Assembly: GCA_017633865.1 (NCBI GenBank)
Contig: JAGBOM010000237.1
Coordinates: forward strand, 1-7,119
DNA from: Opitutales bacterium
GTDB taxonomy: Bacteria > Verrucomicrobiota > Verrucomicrobiia > Opitutales > Intestinicryptomonadaceae
DNA: 7,119 nt
Direction of reading: 5' to 3'
In this document: positions 6,229 to 7,119 of the stretch, piece by piece
Layout: each line of letters starts with the position of its first letter
Numbering within the stretch: position 1 is the first letter of the stretch
The notes under the pieces: model-generated
The model's database searches: none
What the model saw: the letters and a program-made list of their open reading frames with translations, nothing else
What the model was told of the DNA's origin: nothing
Program-made: the position numbers and the translations under genes

Positions 6229-6696
6229 TTTTAAGAATTCAAAGCGTCCTCGAAGGCAGCGCGGATTTAAGCGACGCCCAGCTGCGCGCCCTCGCCTCCG
6301 AATACAGAAGAGTCTGCGAAAACGCCTCAAGAAAGCTCGTGCACTGCGCCTCGCTTATCTGCGCCGGGCGCGACTACGCCGCCTTGCAGGTCGCGGAAAC
6401 CGAGCCCATGCTTTTGGAGTCGCTCAACGAGCTGATATTCCCGAAAATCGACGGCTGGCGCAATTTCTGCGCGGTAAACGCGATTCCCTGCCCGCCGCCG
6501 TTCGACAATACCCAAATGGAGCTTGTTCGCTCGCTCTACACCCGCGAAATTTCCCAAACCCACCCTCTGTACCGCGACTACCGCAGGGCGATGCGCCTTA
6601 AAAACTTCGAGGGCGCGCTCGCGATAATCCGCACGATCTCCAAAGTGAACAGCGCGAATATGGAGGCCAAGGCCGAATGCGAAAGGCTGCAAAAAA
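6181..6696 (+). repeat. Two copies of GAAAGGCTGCAAAAAA exactly 500 bases apart
   Basis: The 16-mer occurs at 6181-6196 in the tail of the GAP1-like gene and at 6681-6696 in the following gene (the feature span covers both copies and the sequence between). The copies lie in different absolute reading frames, but each is read as Glu-Arg-Leu-Gln-Lys in its own gene. This fits descent of both helical tails from a common repeat, although a short matching heptad could arise independently. Confidence 0.5.
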
Positions 6697-7119
6697 CCGT
6701 CGCGCTCGAAAAATTCGAGGCCATAAAAAAAGCCCTTTCAAACGGCGACAAAACCTCCGCCGTAAAAACCGCCCTTTCAATAAAAGACTTCGCCGACGAA
6801 TACCTCTACGGCGAAAAAATTTGGGACGAGGTAAAGTCGCACATTGCGGACTACGAAACCGCCCAGGCCAAAGAACGCTTCGCGGAAATCCTCAAAGAGC
6901 TTAGGGAAATCGCCGGCTCGGGCGACTCCGCAAAAATACTCGCCCTCGGCGCGGAATACGAAATCATCGCAAACGAGCTCGGCGCCTCCCGCAGCCGCGA
7001 CGGCGACGACTTCGTAAAAAGCCTCGTCCAAAAGGCCTCCGCCTCGCAAAAGGAAAAGTCCGAACAGGAGGAAAGGGCGCAGGCGTGCCTCGAGCTCGCC
7101 GCCGAAATCGAGCGCCCGA
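6225..7119 (+). CDS. Unidentified helical repeat protein, start irregular, 3' end cut by window edge
   Basis: A 298-codon frame runs open to the right edge. I do not recognise the family. The sequence is almost wholly helical and rich in Ala, Glu, Lys and Leu. Residues about 10-95 form a compact segment (ADLSDAQLRALASEYRRV, then LICAGRDYAALQVAE, and a W/C/P-rich stretch ending IPCPPPFD). Residues about 96-160 carry SQTHPLYRDYRRAM and a TPR-like unit (KNFEGALAIIRTISKVN followed by AKAECERLQK). The remainder repeats alternating amphipathic helices, ending in a coiled-coil-like Lys/Glu stretch. No signal peptide or membrane helix is visible. No ATG exists near the front: the frame is open from 6183, the first plausible start is CTG 6225 sharing TG with the TGA of the preceding gene, and GTG 6339 or ATG 6408 would discard clearly protein-like sequence. 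The coding frame and codon choice look genuine upstream of both. It may instead be the C-terminal part of the GAP1-like protein, joined by a frameshift. Confidence 0.75.
   Translation, partial: MILRIQSVLEGSADLSDAQLRALASEYRRVCENASRKLVHCASLICAGRDYAALQVAETEPMLLESLNELIFPKIDGWRNFCAVNAIPCPPPFDNTQMELVRSLYTREISQTHPLYRDYRRAMRLKNFEGALAIIRTISKVNSANMEAKAECERLQKTVALEKFEAIKKALSNGDKTSAVKTALSIKDFADEYLYGEKIWDEVKSHIADYETAQAKERFAEILKELREIAGSGDSAKILALGAEYEIIANELGASRSRDGDDFVKSLVQKASASQKEKSEQEERAQACLELAAEIERP

Noticed and set aside
6179..6601. TTG-initiated 140-codon plus-strand frame at the gene two/three junction
   Set aside because: Its translation is an Arg-rich, low-complexity product typical of a wrong frame, while the neighbouring frame from 6225 reads as helical protein and stays open to the edge.
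6408..7119. ATG 6408 as the start of gene three
   Set aside because: It would discard about 60 residues of helical, coding-style sequence upstream and leave a 180-base gap inside an otherwise tight operon.
1..7119. tRNA, rRNA, transposase, attachment sites or CRISPR array
   Set aside because: No cloverleaf-like sequence, integrase/transposase motif, target-site duplication or regularly spaced repeat family was found by eye.

Overview
The window looks like chromosomal DNA from a Gram-negative-type bacterium. The Verrucomicrobiota/PVC group is my best guess. This rests on the style of the short anti-sigma protein, moderate-to-high GC with A-rich gaps, weak or absent Shine-Dalgarno sequences, and the kind of GTPase system present. 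No rRNA or marker gene confirms it, so treat the taxonomy as a low-confidence inference. The DNA is densely coding. I see no tRNA, rRNA, insertion sequence or CRISPR array.

Layout. (1) 1-1648, minus strand: a SulP-family anion permease with a C-terminal STAS domain, cut by the left edge. (2) 1649-1848: a 200-base gap that holds the terminator of the next unit and the leader of the permease gene. (3) 1849-3024 (or 3042), minus strand: a two-gene unit made of an ECF sigma factor followed by a short single-pass membrane protein that is probably its anti-sigma factor. (4) about 3025-3137: an A/T-rich divergent promoter region with two outward-facing TTTGAAAC motifs. (5) 3138-7119, plus strand: an operon of at least three genes. 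They are a zinc-ribbon TRAFAC-type GTPase resembling the 'double-GTPase 2' (DO-GTPase2) family, a membrane-anchored protein with a GAP1-N-type domain ('GTPase-associated protein 1'), and a long helical repeat protein that runs off the right edge.

How the parts may work together. DO-GTPase and GAP1 genes are known companions in predicted NTP-dependent conflict or immunity systems, described computationally by the Aravind group. Here the pair has three added features: the GTPase carries a multi-domain N-terminal sensor-like region, the GAP1 homologue is anchored in the membrane and ends in a helical tail, and an ECF sigma/anti-sigma pair sits divergently on a shared promoter region. The simplest model is that an envelope or redox signal releases the sigma factor, which then transcribes its own operon and the GTPase operon. 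This is inference.

The junction between genes two and three of the plus-strand operon is abnormal. The third frame has no ATG start. It opens at a CTG that overlaps the TGA stop of gene two (CTGA), so it is either a coupled non-standard start, a -1 frameshift at the stop, or an indel or base error.
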